In this document: positions 18,950 to 28,427 of the stretch, piece by piece
Numbering within the stretch: the stretch's first letter is position 1
Layout of the letters: every line of letters begins with the position of its first letter
Source of the DNA: Spartinivicinus ruber
GTDB lineage: Bacteria; Pseudomonadota; Gammaproteobacteria; Pseudomonadales; Zooshikellaceae
Length of the DNA stretch: 64,000 nucleotides
Direction: 5' to 3'
Assembly (NCBI RefSeq): GCF_011009015.1
Contig: NZ_CP048878.1
Span: 3,688,354-3,752,353 of the forward strand
Made by a program: the position numbers and the translations under genes
Notes under the pieces: generated by a model
Told to the model about the DNA's origin: nothing
The model's input: only the letters and a program-made list of their open reading frames with translations
Databases searched by the model: none

Positions 18950-20389
18950 ATGGAAAAAACGTTTATTCAAAAAGCAAAAACAGCATTATTCTGGACTGCA
19001 ACCGCAAGATTCGGAGCACAGCTATTTTCTTGGGCATCAACCTTTTTAGTTATCCGGTATATCAACCCAACCGCTTACGGTATCATTAGTCTAGCAGAAA
19101 TCTCTTTTTCTCTGTTTGTTCTAATTAGCAGCACAGGGCTAGCTGAAAGCCTTATTCAGGCAAAAGAACTATCAAAAAATCAAATTCGTAATCTGTTAGG
19201 ATTTTATATCGTTGCCTGTGCAGCAATTTTTTTAGTCCACCTTGCCATCGCTCGACCACTAGCAGAATACTTTTCTGAACCAGCACTTTTTCAAGTACTT
19301 ATCGTTTTATCCTTTACATTTTTGCTCATACCCTGGATTGCCTTACCATCAGCCTTACTATCGAGAGAAATGGATTTTAAAAAGAAGTCCATTGCCGATT
19401 TAATCGCATCAGTGCTATCAGCAATTATTGCCCTGACCCTAGCTATTAATAACTTCCAACATTGGGCACTAGTAGCTTCTATGATTTTTATGTTTGTTTA
19501 CCAGTCAATAAGCTATTGTATAGTTGCAAAGTTTTTTATAGTGCCCAGCTTCAAATTTTCTGAAATAAAACATTTTCTAGCTTTTGGCGGCATTATCACT
19601 CTAACCTCAGTCATTTGGTCACTTTACACTAAAGTTGACATCCTGATTGCGGGTCGATTTTTAACAACTGAGCAAATTGGCATATTTGCTGTAGCTGCCA
19701 GCCTTTCAATGCTACCCATGACCAAGCTGATTCCGATTATCGGCCAGGTCGCATTCCCTTTTTACTCCAAAAAACAACAAAATCCAGATGAGATTAAATA
19801 CTATTTTTTAAAAAGCCAACGTTTAGGGGGGATTATCTCTTTTCCTATTTTCTTTGGGATGGCCGCTACTGGGTTTTATGCATTACCCCTTATTCTAGGA
19901 GATCACTGGACAGACTCAGCTATTCCCTTCACTCTGCTTTGTCTGGTAGTACCGCTGAGATTCTCACTGAACCTCTTCTCTCCGGCAACTAAAGGCATTG
20001 GCAAGCCAAAAGTGAATCTGGCTAATACACTCATTATGATAACAAGCTTAGCCATAACCATCCTTCTATTTGTTGAGCAAGGCGTTATAGGCTTAGTATT
20101 AGCCTGGATAGTGGTAACACCAATCCAATTTTTGCTGTGCACTAATATTTCATGTAAAGCCCTCAACATTCGGTTTAGCGAGTTTTTACAGAACTTATTT
20201 CCAGGTTTTTTATCCAGCACTCTGATGGCCTCTGTGGTTGCATTATTGTATTTCAAAACAGTGGGAACACTGTCCGATTTACAGATATTTTTACTTGCTA
20301 TAGTCACTGGCATGTTGACTTATTCAGCATTATTATTGCTATTTTTTAAAGGAATAATCAGGGAACTACTGTCTTTTATAAAAAACTAA
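18950..20389 (+). CDS. Wzx-like polysaccharide flippase (MOP superfamily)
   Basis: A 479-residue polytopic membrane protein with about 12-14 helices. The start KTALFWTATARFGAQLFSWASTFLVIRYI and the YGIISLAEISF segment fit lipopolysaccharide biosynthesis flippases of the MATE/MOP superfamily (WzxC-like). It would move lipid-linked sugar units across the inner membrane. Neighbours are an acyltransferase and a glycosyltransferase. The sugar substrate cannot be told from sequence. Confidence 0.85.
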   Translation: MEKTFIQKAKTALFWTATARFGAQLFSWASTFLVIRYINPTAYGIISLAEISFSLFVLISSTGLAESLIQAKELSKNQIRNLLGFYIVACAAIFLVHLAIARPLAEYFSEPALFQVLIVLSFTFLLIPWIALPSALLSREMDFKKKSIADLIASVLSAIIALTLAINNFQHWALVASMIFMFVYQSISYCIVAKFFIVPSFKFSEIKHFLAFGGIITLTSVIWSLYTKVDILIAGRFLTTEQIGIFAVAASLSMLPMTKLIPIIGQVAFPFYSKKQQNPDEIKYYFLKSQRLGGIISFPIFFGMAATGFYALPLILGDHWTDSAIPFTLLCLVVPLRFSLNLFSPATKGIGKPKVNLANTLIMITSLAITILLFVEQGVIGLVLAWIVVTPIQFLLCTNISCKALNIRFSEFLQNLFPGFLSSTLMASVVALLYFKTVGTLSDLQIFLLAIVTGMLTYSALLLLFFKGIIRELLSFIKN

Positions 20390-20472
20390 CTAAGTCTGTT
20401 ATTTGAATTAGTTAAAAGTAGCAGTGAATCGTTAGTGTTAATGCAACTACAGTAGTGAAAAAGAATTCAAAT

Positions 20473-21597
20473 ATGAATAAAGCACTTTCTACTTATCTTG
20501 ATCTATGCCGGTTTTTGGCTGCATTAATTGTCTTACTAGCCCATATTGCAATGTGGGGTTTAGTTTCTCCAGAAATAGGCCAGTACCTTCCAGAATCAGG
20601 TAGGGATGCTGTTGTATTATTTTTTATTCTTTCTGGCTTTGTTATCACCTATACAGTTAACCAAAAACAATCCTCTGTTAAACAGTATTTAATTGACAGA
20701 GCAACTCGGATTTACTCAGTAGCAATCCCCGTATTACTATTAACAGTCATCATTGATCTCATTGGTCTACAGTTCAACCCTGATAAATACCAAGGTCTTT
20801 ATCAATATCAAAAGCTTTATATTTATATACCTTTACATTTTGGCTTTTTCGGCGAAATCTGGACTATTTCTGAACAACCTTTCACCGTCATCCCCTATTG
20901 GTCCTTAGGTTATGAAGTTTGGTATTACATCCTATTTGTTCCTTTATATTTCTTCACTGGTTGGAAAAGAGTAGGCTTTTTCACCATTTTATTCCTTTTT
21001 GTAGGCTATAAATTATGGTTACTTTACCCTATCTGGCTACTTGGAGTATGGTTGTTTAAAAATATTCATCGTTGGAAGCTAAGTTACCTGCAGTCTGCGA
21101 TATTATTCTGGTCACCAATTTTTATTTACTTTATATATAAAACTTTGCTATGGGATAAATATCTATTCAGTTTAGCAGATCAAATTTGGGTCTTTGAACA
21201 ATTACCCCTGGGAAGTGCCAGAAAATTTATTTCCGACTATTTTGTTGCTGTTTTAGCAGTTATTCATTTATATGCAGCCAAGCATTATATAATATCAATT
21301 AGAGAGGATATCACTAAAGTAATTCGCTACCTTGCATCTTTCACTTTTACCTTATATCTTGTTCATGCACCAACCATTAAAACACTAGAGTACCACTTCA
21401 ACTATAACAAAAATTCTTTAGTTTCATTTGTTTTTATCATTTCACTAGTCGCAATAGTCACTTTCATTATAGGAAGCATGACCGAGCGCAAAAAATATTT
21501 ATATAAACCTATGATTACCGTTATTTTTCACATATTAGATAATTGGGCAAAAAAAATCATACGAAAGGATAGTACAAAAAATAAGTTTCCTGTCTGA
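20473..21597 (+). CDS. Acyltransferase 3 (OafA-like) membrane protein
   Basis: About 374 residues with roughly ten membrane helices. The start ALSTYLDLCRFLAALIVLLAH is the acyltransferase-3 hallmark, with the conserved R near residue 13 and H near 24. SGFVITY near 56 is also typical. Such enzymes O-acetylate or otherwise acylate cell-surface sugars. GTG 20455 is an alternative start six codons earlier; neither start has a strong ribosome-binding site. It is codirectional with the flippase 83 bp upstream. Confidence 0.85.
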   Translation: MNKALSTYLDLCRFLAALIVLLAHIAMWGLVSPEIGQYLPESGRDAVVLFFILSGFVITYTVNQKQSSVKQYLIDRATRIYSVAIPVLLLTVIIDLIGLQFNPDKYQGLYQYQKLYIYIPLHFGFFGEIWTISEQPFTVIPYWSLGYEVWYYILFVPLYFFTGWKRVGFFTILFLFVGYKLWLLYPIWLLGVWLFKNIHRWKLSYLQSAILFWSPIFIYFIYKTLLWDKYLFSLADQIWVFEQLPLGSARKFISDYFVAVLAVIHLYAAKHYIISIREDITKVIRYLASFTFTLYLVHAPTIKTLEYHFNYNKNSLVSFVFIISLVAIVTFIIGSMTERKKYLYKPMITVIFHILDNWAKKIIRKDSTKNKFPV

Positions 21598-21763
21598 CCT
21601 CATAGTTAAAATAACCTTAGTGCGAAGCTTTTTAAGCAAAACCACCTAGTGCTGAAACGCTATAAGTTTGTAATTAATAAGTTATTGAGATAAAAAGTCA
21701 TGGTTATGAAACCTAAGAATAACTCGCGACTGGTATAAACCAAAGTAAATAGACAGTTCCCAA

Positions 21764-21793
21764 AGTTTACCACACTAAATGGTAAACTATTTT
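21764..21793. terminator. Terminator between the convergent acyltransferase and glycosyltransferase genes
   Basis: AGTTTACCA (21764-21772) and TGGTAAACT (21780-21788) form a perfect 9-bp stem with a 7-nt loop, followed by ATTTT on the plus strand. It overlaps the stop codon of the leftward glycosyltransferase gene. Confidence 0.65.
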
Positions 21794-23178
21794 AAAATAT
21801 CTTCTTCAGTATTAACTTTATAGCTACCCAAAGATGAACCATTTTTCTCTACAACAGCCTTGAGGAAAATCTCAAGCTTGGAAAACTGTTCAGACCTTTT
21901 AAATTTATTACGATTACTCTCGTTGAGTTTTAATGGAATACCACGTTGTTTTTCCTGATATTTTTGTAGTAAAAAATGGCCTATTTCATCTGGGTCACAT
22001 GATACACAGCCAAAATCATTATATCGAATAATATCTGCAGCTTCGCCAGTGGTACTTCCCACAGACAAAATCGGCTTACCTGCACCAATATATTCAAATA
22101 GTTTACCAGCGATTACACTATCTTCTCGAGGGTCATTCCAACGTAGTAGCAGCAAGACATCAACCTGCTGCTGAACTTTATGTAACTCTTTTTGTGAGAT
22201 ATAGGTGTTAAATTCTATTACATCTTCAAGCTGATACTTTTCAACTAGTTGTTTCTGATCTGTGTTAAAGTCCCCCAAACCACTTTCAGTATAGAAGATC
22301 ACTTTAAAGTAATTAGCTTTATCGCCTAACTGTCCAAGTGCTTCAAATAAAACAGAGGGATCTCGTTTTTGTCCATAGAGATGGCCTGCATATAGAATCG
22401 TAACCTTATCGCCTCCCAATAAAGCATTATTGCTATCAGGCTTTTCATCATGCAAGCAAAAGTCCTCAGGATCAAAGCCATTCATCACACAGGTAACAGG
22501 TTTATTTCTTTTCTCCCTTAAAAGGTCAGTCCAACTCTCGGTAACGGTCACTAGTCCTTTGCAATTACTGAGCATATAACGCTCAAGTAATACATCAAGC
22601 CTTCTGCGCAAATAACCACTATCGTAATAACCATGGTCTGACCACAAATCGCGGTAATCTGCGACCCAAGGTACATTGCTTAAACGAGCGAGGCGAGATC
22701 CAACTAATAAGGTAGTAAAGGGTGGTGCAGTTGCAAAAATAATATCAGGACGCCAGTGTTCAAAAAGCGTTCGTCCAGCCTTGATTGCGTGAAAATACCA
22801 GCCCACAGAATTGTCAGGTATATTCATCATGGACCTATAAAGGCGACTCAGTAGGGATTCCTTGTTGGTTTTTACCAGTTTCGTATCACTGACTGGCTGC
22901 TCTTGTTTTGTAGCCTCAGCTACTTGGTTGCTTCGACAAAACACAGACCGTAGTAACTTTTTTAAACGGACAGGGATATCATTAATATCTGTATATTCAG
23001 TATAAAGTACCCGATCTTGCGTAATTTCAGCTTTTAGCGTTTCTGGAAAACGCGGGTCTTTTGGTGATAAAACCCTGACATCATACCCTTGATCAACCAA
23101 ATATTTTGCAAACTTATTTACCCGGCTTGCCGACGCTGGACAATAAGGAGGAAAGTAACCTGCTGTAATTAAAATTTT
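21787..23178 (-). CDS. Family 4-like glycosyltransferase
   Basis: About 463 residues from GTG 23178, which gives the usual start VKILITAGYFPPYCPASASR, with a GGGA site about 9 nt upstream. The frame is open to a GTG at 23229 that overlaps the upstream small gene. The N-terminal domain has the GT4 acceptor fold, with KAGRTLFEHWRPDIIFATAPP mid-domain. The C-terminal part has ILYAGHLYGQKRD and IAGKLFEYIGAGKPIL, the GT-B nucleotide-sugar site (E in FEYIGAG). It probably helps build the surface glycan. Donor and acceptor are unknown. Confidence 0.85.
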   Translation of the reverse strand, partial: KILITAGYFPPYCPASASRVNKFAKYLVDQGYDVRVLSPKDPRFPETLKAEITQDRVLYTEYTDINDIPVRLKKLLRSVFCRSNQVAEATKQEQPVSDTKLVKTNKESLLSRLYRSMMNIPDNSVGWYFHAIKAGRTLFEHWRPDIIFATAPPFTTLLVGSRLARLSNVPWVADYRDLWSDHGYYDSGYLRRRLDVLLERYMLSNCKGLVTVTESWTDLLREKRNKPVTCVMNGFDPEDFCLHDEKPDSNNALLGGDKVTILYAGHLYGQKRDPSVLFEALGQLGDKANYFKVIFYTESGLGDFNTDQKQLVEKYQLEDVIEFNTYISQKELHKVQQQVDVLLLLRWNDPREDSVIAGKLFEYIGAGKPILSVGSTTGEAADIIRYNDFGCVSCDPDEIGHFLLQKYQEKQRGIPLKLNESNRNKFKRSEQFSKLEIFLKAVVEKNGSSLGSYKVNTEEDILK

Positions 23179-23225
23179 CACGCTTTGGGTTCCCTGCTCA
23201 ACTGCTTGATATCTCTGATCAAAAC

Positions 23226-23432
23226 TCACGCTAGCGATAAAAACTCAAATAATTTTTTGACATCATCATCTGCTAAGGGGATTGACTGATTAACAATTCC
23301 ATATCCCGCGACTGGCAACTGAACATTTATACAATGCTGATCACTTTTATTAGCAATATTTTTCTTAGTGAACTCTATAAATAGATCTTTATCATTTGTT
23401 TTAGTATAAATTCTCAGGGTATTATTTTTCAT
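23226..23432 (-). CDS. Small hypothetical protein just upstream of the glycosyltransferase
   Basis: A 68-residue protein from ATG 23432 (a TTG at 23444 is also open). It is hydrophilic, with no signal peptide or membrane helix, and I do not recognise it. Its TGA overlaps the GTG at 23229, the longest possible start of the glycosyltransferase, so the two may be translationally coupled. Confidence 0.5.
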   Translation of the reverse strand: MKNNTLRIYTKTNDKDLFIEFTKKNIANKSDQHCINVQLPVAGYGIVNQSIPLADDDVKKLFEFLSLA

Positions 23433-23444
23433 GGATATCACCAA

Positions 23445-24056
23445 CAGTTACTACACAGGCTTTCTTTTAAGGAGTAGATCTACATATGACTGGTTTTTTA
23501 TGGAGGTATGCGTCAAACTTTTATGAATAACTAGATTTTAGCTGTTAATCGGTTAGCTAGCCTCTTTCTTTTATCCTCACTCATAAGTTGGTGGCTTCAT
23601 CATTTTGTTTATCATTTACAGACCAATCTTAGCACGATAGATAAGTAATTCATGTTGTAAGATTATATTGCGTTTATATAAGCCGGACTATATTTCTTTA
23701 AGTAAGGTTCTAATATTGTGATGGTGCTCAATTATCACTTATATCAACGACTTCACCTTATAATTAGAGATGTGAGTCACATTTACTTTGTTTCTATAAC
23801 TTACCAGATGTTTGAATTAGCAATATAGCCGCTCTTCATTTCATGTACTCTACTCTTTAGCATTAAGGGTAAACATGATACCTACAAAAACAAACCGGAA
23901 TTGTTTATCTTATTCAAATCTTTAATTAAATATTTTGTTAACCAATATTCCTAAAACTAAACTTTAGCGTTGACGGGTCGTTTTTAACCCTATAGCATGC
24001 TTTTTTCGCTATTAAAGACTATTTTATTGGGTACTTTTAATACATCTGTTTAGTTA
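23445..24056. other. Intergenic region (left part), about 610 bp
   Basis: Very AT-rich, with stop codons in all frames and no RNA gene I can recognise. It separates the leftward glycosyltransferase unit from the rightward O-glycosylation ligase. Together with the repeat to its right it forms the longest gene-free stretch in the window (968 bp). Confidence 0.4.
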
Positions 24057-24237
24057 TAGCCAAAGCGAATGGTTTTTAGGAGGCTGGCTTACTACTGTAA
24101 AACTAGCAATAGCAGCACTAATTGAAATAAAAGTGCTGTGGACAGTCGAATGACGATGCCCCATGAGTTTATGTTTTTATAAATGGTTGGGTAATGAGCG
24201 ACGATAACAAACCCTAAAAATCATCCGAGAAGGGTAT
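24057..24237 (+). repeat. Diverged dispersed repeat, copy A
   Basis: This stretch aligns by eye with 54789-54957 in the same orientation. Shared blocks include TAGCCAA(A/G)GCGAATG, ATAGCAGCACTAATT(G/A)AAAT, TTTATAAAT and CCTAAAAATCAT(C/T)C(G/A)AGAAG. The copies differ by many substitutions and small indels. It has no intact ORF and may be a decayed mobile element or a noncoding repeat. Confidence 0.65.
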
Positions 24238-24412
24238 ACCATACTTGATAAATATGATTAATGGGTTGCCATACACCAGTCATGATATTTATTTAGCAAG
24301 ATGCAAGTGTAGCAACTCCAGTGCAACTTACGACTTATCAAGTCATTCACTTATTAGCTGTTGGGTAAATCGATTGCCCACCTTGGTCAAGTAACGCCTA
24401 AGGGAATAGAAA

Positions 24413-25756
24413 ATGCGCGACATCATCGTTACGCTTATTGTTTTTGGATGTTTACCCCTTGTATTACGCCGACCACATATCGGCATCTTTTTATTTGCCT
24501 GGATCAGCTACATGAACCCTCACCGGCTCGGCTGGGGCTTTGCCTATACCTTTCCCTTCGCTTATATAATAGCCCTTGTCACGATATTCGCTTTTATTGT
24601 TTCTAAAGAAAATAAAAAACTACCCGCTACTCCAATTACGGTGGTCTTAATCCTATTTATTGTATGGATTGGTATCAGTACTCTTTTTGCTGTATATCCT
24701 GAAGCAGCAAGTACCAGTTATATAGAAATACTAAAAGTGCAATTTATCACTTTTTTATCCATGATTCTTATTCAGTCAAAAGAAAGAATTCATGGTTTAG
24801 TGTGGGTAATGGCCCTCTCCATAGGCTTTTTCGGTATCAAGGGTGGCGTCTTTTCGCTAGCGACTGGGTTGAGCTACCGTGTTTGGGGGCCACCTGGCTC
24901 AGTGATAGAAGGTAATAACGAGCTAGGAGTTGCACTATTGATGATTATTCCGCTGCTTGTCTATCTCTACCAAAACAGCTCAAAAAAAATGCTCAAGCGC
25001 TTTCTATTAGCCAGCATCATGTTATGTGCTTTATCTATCTTGAGTACTTTCTCTAGAGGTGCCTTTTTAGCATTTGTTTGCATGCTTGGCTTTTTATGGT
25101 TTAAAAGCAAACATAAGCTACCCCTTGCCATTGTCTGTATAGTGAGTTTATTAGCCATTACCCCCTTCCTACCCGATCATTGGATTGAACGTATGGGCTC
25201 TATCCCTGTAGTAGGTAAGTACATTACCAATGCAGATGAAGGTCCTGAAATTGATGAATCAGGGCTAGGACGCTTAAGTGCTTGGCGAATGGCATTTAAT
25301 ATTGCTACACACCGTGTCACTGCTGGAGGGTTCAAATGCTGGACCCCCGAAAATTTTGCACTTTATTCTAATCCGGAGCGGGTCCATGATGCCCACAGTA
25401 TCTATTTTGAGGTATTGGGTGAGCAGGGATTCATTGGGCTTTTCTTATTTTTGCTGCTATTTTTCTTAGCTTGGCGAACAGGTAGTTGGATTATTCGCCA
25501 TACTAAAGACAGAGCCGACATGTTATGGGCAAACCAGTTAGCCCGGATGATTCAAGTGAGTATTATTGCTTATGCAACAGGTGGTGCATTCTTAGGGCTA
25601 GCCTATTTTGATTTAGTTTACCATTTGATCTGTTTATTAGTAGTCACACAATTATGGGTTAAGCGACAGCTTGCCAACCCAGTTATCGAAGCTGATCCCC
25701 AATCTATTAAAGATAGTGCTACTCCTGAACGCCAAAAGTGGCCTTGGGAAAAATAA
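24413..25756 (+). CDS. Exosortase-A-associated O-glycosylation ligase (Wzy/WaaL-like)
   Basis: A 447-residue polytopic membrane protein. The N-terminal LPLVLRRPHIGIFLFAWISYMNPHRLGWGFAY segment is the mark I know from the putative O-glycosylation ligase of exosortase-A systems (DUF5935 plus an O-antigen ligase domain). The periplasmic loop with AHSIYFEVLGEQGFIGLFLF is typical of Wzy/WaaL enzymes. It would join glycan to lipid or protein. No exosortase or PEP-CTERM gene is in this window. An AAGGGA site precedes the ATG. Confidence 0.85.
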   Translation: MRDIIVTLIVFGCLPLVLRRPHIGIFLFAWISYMNPHRLGWGFAYTFPFAYIIALVTIFAFIVSKENKKLPATPITVVLILFIVWIGISTLFAVYPEAASTSYIEILKVQFITFLSMILIQSKERIHGLVWVMALSIGFFGIKGGVFSLATGLSYRVWGPPGSVIEGNNELGVALLMIIPLLVYLYQNSSKKMLKRFLLASIMLCALSILSTFSRGAFLAFVCMLGFLWFKSKHKLPLAIVCIVSLLAITPFLPDHWIERMGSIPVVGKYITNADEGPEIDESGLGRLSAWRMAFNIATHRVTAGGFKCWTPENFALYSNPERVHDAHSIYFEVLGEQGFIGLFLFLLLFFLAWRTGSWIIRHTKDRADMLWANQLARMIQVSIIAYATGGAFLGLAYFDLVYHLICLLVVTQLWVKRQLANPVIEADPQSIKDSATPERQKWPWEK

Positions 25757-25776
25757 TAAGCGCTTTTAAAAGCATC

Positions 25777-27600
25777 TCAAGATAACTCCTCTCCAAAATA
25801 TTGGGCAGAAGTAAATAATTCAATAAACTGGTTACCAAACTGCCGTCTTTTGTGGGTGCCAATACCTGGCACCTGTAATAACTGACTTTGCTGGGTTGGT
25901 TTCAGCTGCAACATCTCAAATAAGGTAGCATCACTACAAATTCGGTAAGGTGGCACTTGATGTTCAGCTGCCAATTGGCGCCTTAATCGTTTTAATGCCT
26001 GCCACAAAGGGTAGTCTTCTGGAGACACTTCCAGCTCAAAGCGACCTTTAGGACGTTTAACCGCTCTCTGATCTGAACGTAAATACAAGTCTATTTCACC
26101 ACGCAGCAAAGGACGGCAGCGTTCAGTTAATTGCAACGTACCATAACCATCCATACTTATTCCTAAATAACCTTGCGCAATCAACTGGCGAAATACTGAC
26201 CGCCACTGTGCTTCACTAAATTCTTGGCCAATTCCCCACGTACTTAGCTGCTGATGGCCACATTGTTGTATTTGTTTATTTTTCCTACCCAACAGCACAT
26301 TAATGACATGACTGACACCATACCGTTGATGAGTACGATACACACAAGACAACGCTTTTTGTGCCGCTTCTGTTGCATTCCAGGTACTGGCAGGATTAAC
26401 GCACCAGTCACACTGGCCACAAGGTTTGGGATAATTTTCACTAAAATAACGTAATAATACTTGACGCCGGCAACAGGTGCTTTCACATAACGCCAACATT
26501 GTATCTAGGCGGTGTTGCTCAACTGCTTTTACTCTTGGCTCGGCTGTTGATTGAGCCAATAACTGGCGATTAAATAATACATCTTGTAACCCATACAACA
26601 TCCATGCAGTGGCCGGCAAACCATCACGTCCCGCTCGGCCTGTCTCCTGATAGTAAGACTCAATACTACGCGGCATATCCAAGTGGACTACAAACCGCAC
26701 ATCTGGCTTATCCACCCCCATTCCAAAAGCCACTGTGGCAACCATTAATTGACCATCTTCGTAAATAAATTGGCGCTGATTAACTTCCCTTGTATTCGCG
26801 TCCAGCCCTGCATGATAAGCCAGTGCAGCAAATCCTTGCTGTTGCAGCCATTCAGCTGTTTGCTCCACTTTCCGACGACTGGCACAATAAATAATTCCTG
26901 CTGCTCCTGATTGCTGTGATAAAAAACTCAACAGTTGTTGCCTGGCTTGTTGTTTGGGTTCGATATGATAAAACAAATTGCTGCGATCAAAACCTGAACA
27001 AAACAATTGCGCTTGCTGTAAGTGCAAACGTTCAATAATTTCCTGCTGAGTTCGCTTATCTGCAGTTGCCGTCAGGGCAATTCTAGGTACATGTGGAAAT
27101 TGCTGAGCTAAACAACCTAGTGTTAAATAATCAGGCCGAAAATCATGTCCCCACTGCGACACACAATGAGCTTCATCAATCGCAAATAATGCCAAAGGAA
27201 TTTGCTGAAACACACCCAACAGTCGTTCGCTTTTTAAACGCTCAGGAGCAACATATAGAATATCAAGTTGGCCAGCAAGCAAGGCTTGTTCAGTTGCTTG
27301 GCGTTGTTCTATAGTTAAGTGGCCATGGAGAGCAGCAGCATTAATCCCATTTTCAATTAAACCAGCTACCTGGTCTTGCATTAACGCAATTAAGGGTGAT
27401 ACCACAATAGCGGTACCAGCACGGGCAATAGCAGGCAATTGGTAACAAAGGGATTTACCTGCACCTGTTGGCATAATGACCACTGCATCTTGATTATTAA
27501 CTAACCTGGTTATAATTTCTGCTTGCTGCCCTCTAAACTCATCGTACCCAAACACCTTTTTTAATAAACACTTTAATTCAGCTTGCGTATCGTGGCTCAC
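25777..27600 (-). CDS. recQ: RecQ, ATP-dependent DNA helicase
   Basis: A 607-residue 3'-5' helicase. Walker A is MPTGAGKSLCYQ near residue 45 and the DEAH box is FAIDEAHCVSQWGHDFRPDY. Helicase motif VI is YYQETGRAGRDGLPA. The RecQ zinc site (CCRRQVLLRYFSE, then CGQCDWC) lies near 385-405. A winged-helix domain follows, with a C-terminal HRDC domain from about 520. Length equals E. coli RecQ. It acts in recombination and fork repair. Confidence 0.95.
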   Translation of the reverse strand: MSHDTQAELKCLLKKVFGYDEFRGQQAEIITRLVNNQDAVVIMPTGAGKSLCYQLPAIARAGTAIVVSPLIALMQDQVAGLIENGINAAALHGHLTIEQRQATEQALLAGQLDILYVAPERLKSERLLGVFQQIPLALFAIDEAHCVSQWGHDFRPDYLTLGCLAQQFPHVPRIALTATADKRTQQEIIERLHLQQAQLFCSGFDRSNLFYHIEPKQQARQQLLSFLSQQSGAAGIIYCASRRKVEQTAEWLQQQGFAALAYHAGLDANTREVNQRQFIYEDGQLMVATVAFGMGVDKPDVRFVVHLDMPRSIESYYQETGRAGRDGLPATAWMLYGLQDVLFNRQLLAQSTAEPRVKAVEQHRLDTMLALCESTCCRRQVLLRYFSENYPKPCGQCDWCVNPASTWNATEAAQKALSCVYRTHQRYGVSHVINVLLGRKNKQIQQCGHQQLSTWGIGQEFSEAQWRSVFRQLIAQGYLGISMDGYGTLQLTERCRPLLRGEIDLYLRSDQRAVKRPKGRFELEVSPEDYPLWQALKRLRRQLAAEHQVPPYRICSDATLFEMLQLKPTQQSQLLQVPGIGTHKRRQFGNQFIELFTSAQYFGEELS

Positions 27601-27772
27601 CCAGTTTTACTCCCACTGTTTATGCAAACCTTACCTGACAAGGAAATGGCAGAGTATATAGAGAGTCACTAGTGCTGAATAGTTAGCAAAGAAAATACCT
27701 AGAAAAAACTCAGCATTTTCAATTAATGCAGATACCCTTAAAATAGGTTTTATTTTTGATAGTTGAGACATA

Positions 27773-28375
27773 ATGCCACACACTTCTTTTCAACAGCATA
27801 TCAGCCAACTTGAGCAATTACTGGACCACCCAGCATTAGCAGAAGATGGGTTAACCTATTTAGAGTGTTTAGGCCTGCTCACCGCCAATGCCATTGCCCC
27901 CACTATTCAGGAACAAGCTATTTGCCAGGTTGTTATTGGTGACTCATCACTTCCAACCCAATTTCCACTAGATGAGCTTGCCTCTCTGCTGAATCAACTT
28001 GGTCAACAAATCCAACGCCAACTGTATCTTGCAGAACCACCCTTATTACCTTTTCAATTTGAAGAAGATGAAGAGCAGTGGTTAACGATTGCTGAAGAAT
28101 GGTCAATTGGGTTTATGACCACCGTTTTTGAGGCAGAAGAGCTTTGGTTTAATAAAGACCAGCAGGAAATCAGTGAGTTACTGCTACCAATCATGGTATT
28201 ATCCGGATTATTTAATGATCAGCCTGAGTTTGCAGAAATGCGAGAAGACGCTGAGCTGGTAGAAGACATGTTTAACCAACTTGCTGAAGTGGTTACTGAG
28301 TTATATTTGGTTTTCCAAGCCCCTGAAGAAAAGCCCAAATATCATAAATCCCCAAAGAGCAAGAGCAGAAAATAA
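27773..28375 (+). CDS. UPF0149 (YecA/YgfB) family protein
   Basis: A 200-residue acidic protein. LTYLECLGLLTANAIAP near residue 23 and EEWSIGFMTTVFEAEELW near 108 are the YecA/YgfB family motifs. A basic tail (KYHKSPKSKSRK) ends the protein; it lacks the C-terminal SEC-C zinc motif of some YecA proteins. Function is largely unknown. It is followed by a strong terminator. Confidence 0.8.
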   Translation: MPHTSFQQHISQLEQLLDHPALAEDGLTYLECLGLLTANAIAPTIQEQAICQVVIGDSSLPTQFPLDELASLLNQLGQQIQRQLYLAEPPLLPFQFEEDEEQWLTIAEEWSIGFMTTVFEAEELWFNKDQQEISELLLPIMVLSGLFNDQPEFAEMREDAELVEDMFNQLAEVVTELYLVFQAPEEKPKYHKSPKSKSRK

Positions 28376-28405
28376 AAAAAGGGCCTATCGCAAAGGCCCT
28401 TTTTT
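28374..28405. terminator. Bidirectional rho-independent terminator
   Basis: AAAAAAAGGGCCT and AGGCCCTTTTTT flank a 7-nt loop: GGGCCT at 28381-28386 pairs with AGGCCC at 28394-28399, with A-tract and T-tract on the two sides. It serves both the UPF0149 gene and the convergent PstS-OmpA gene. Confidence 0.9.
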
Positions 28406-28427
28406 CTATCGCCACTTTCTCAGCCGA

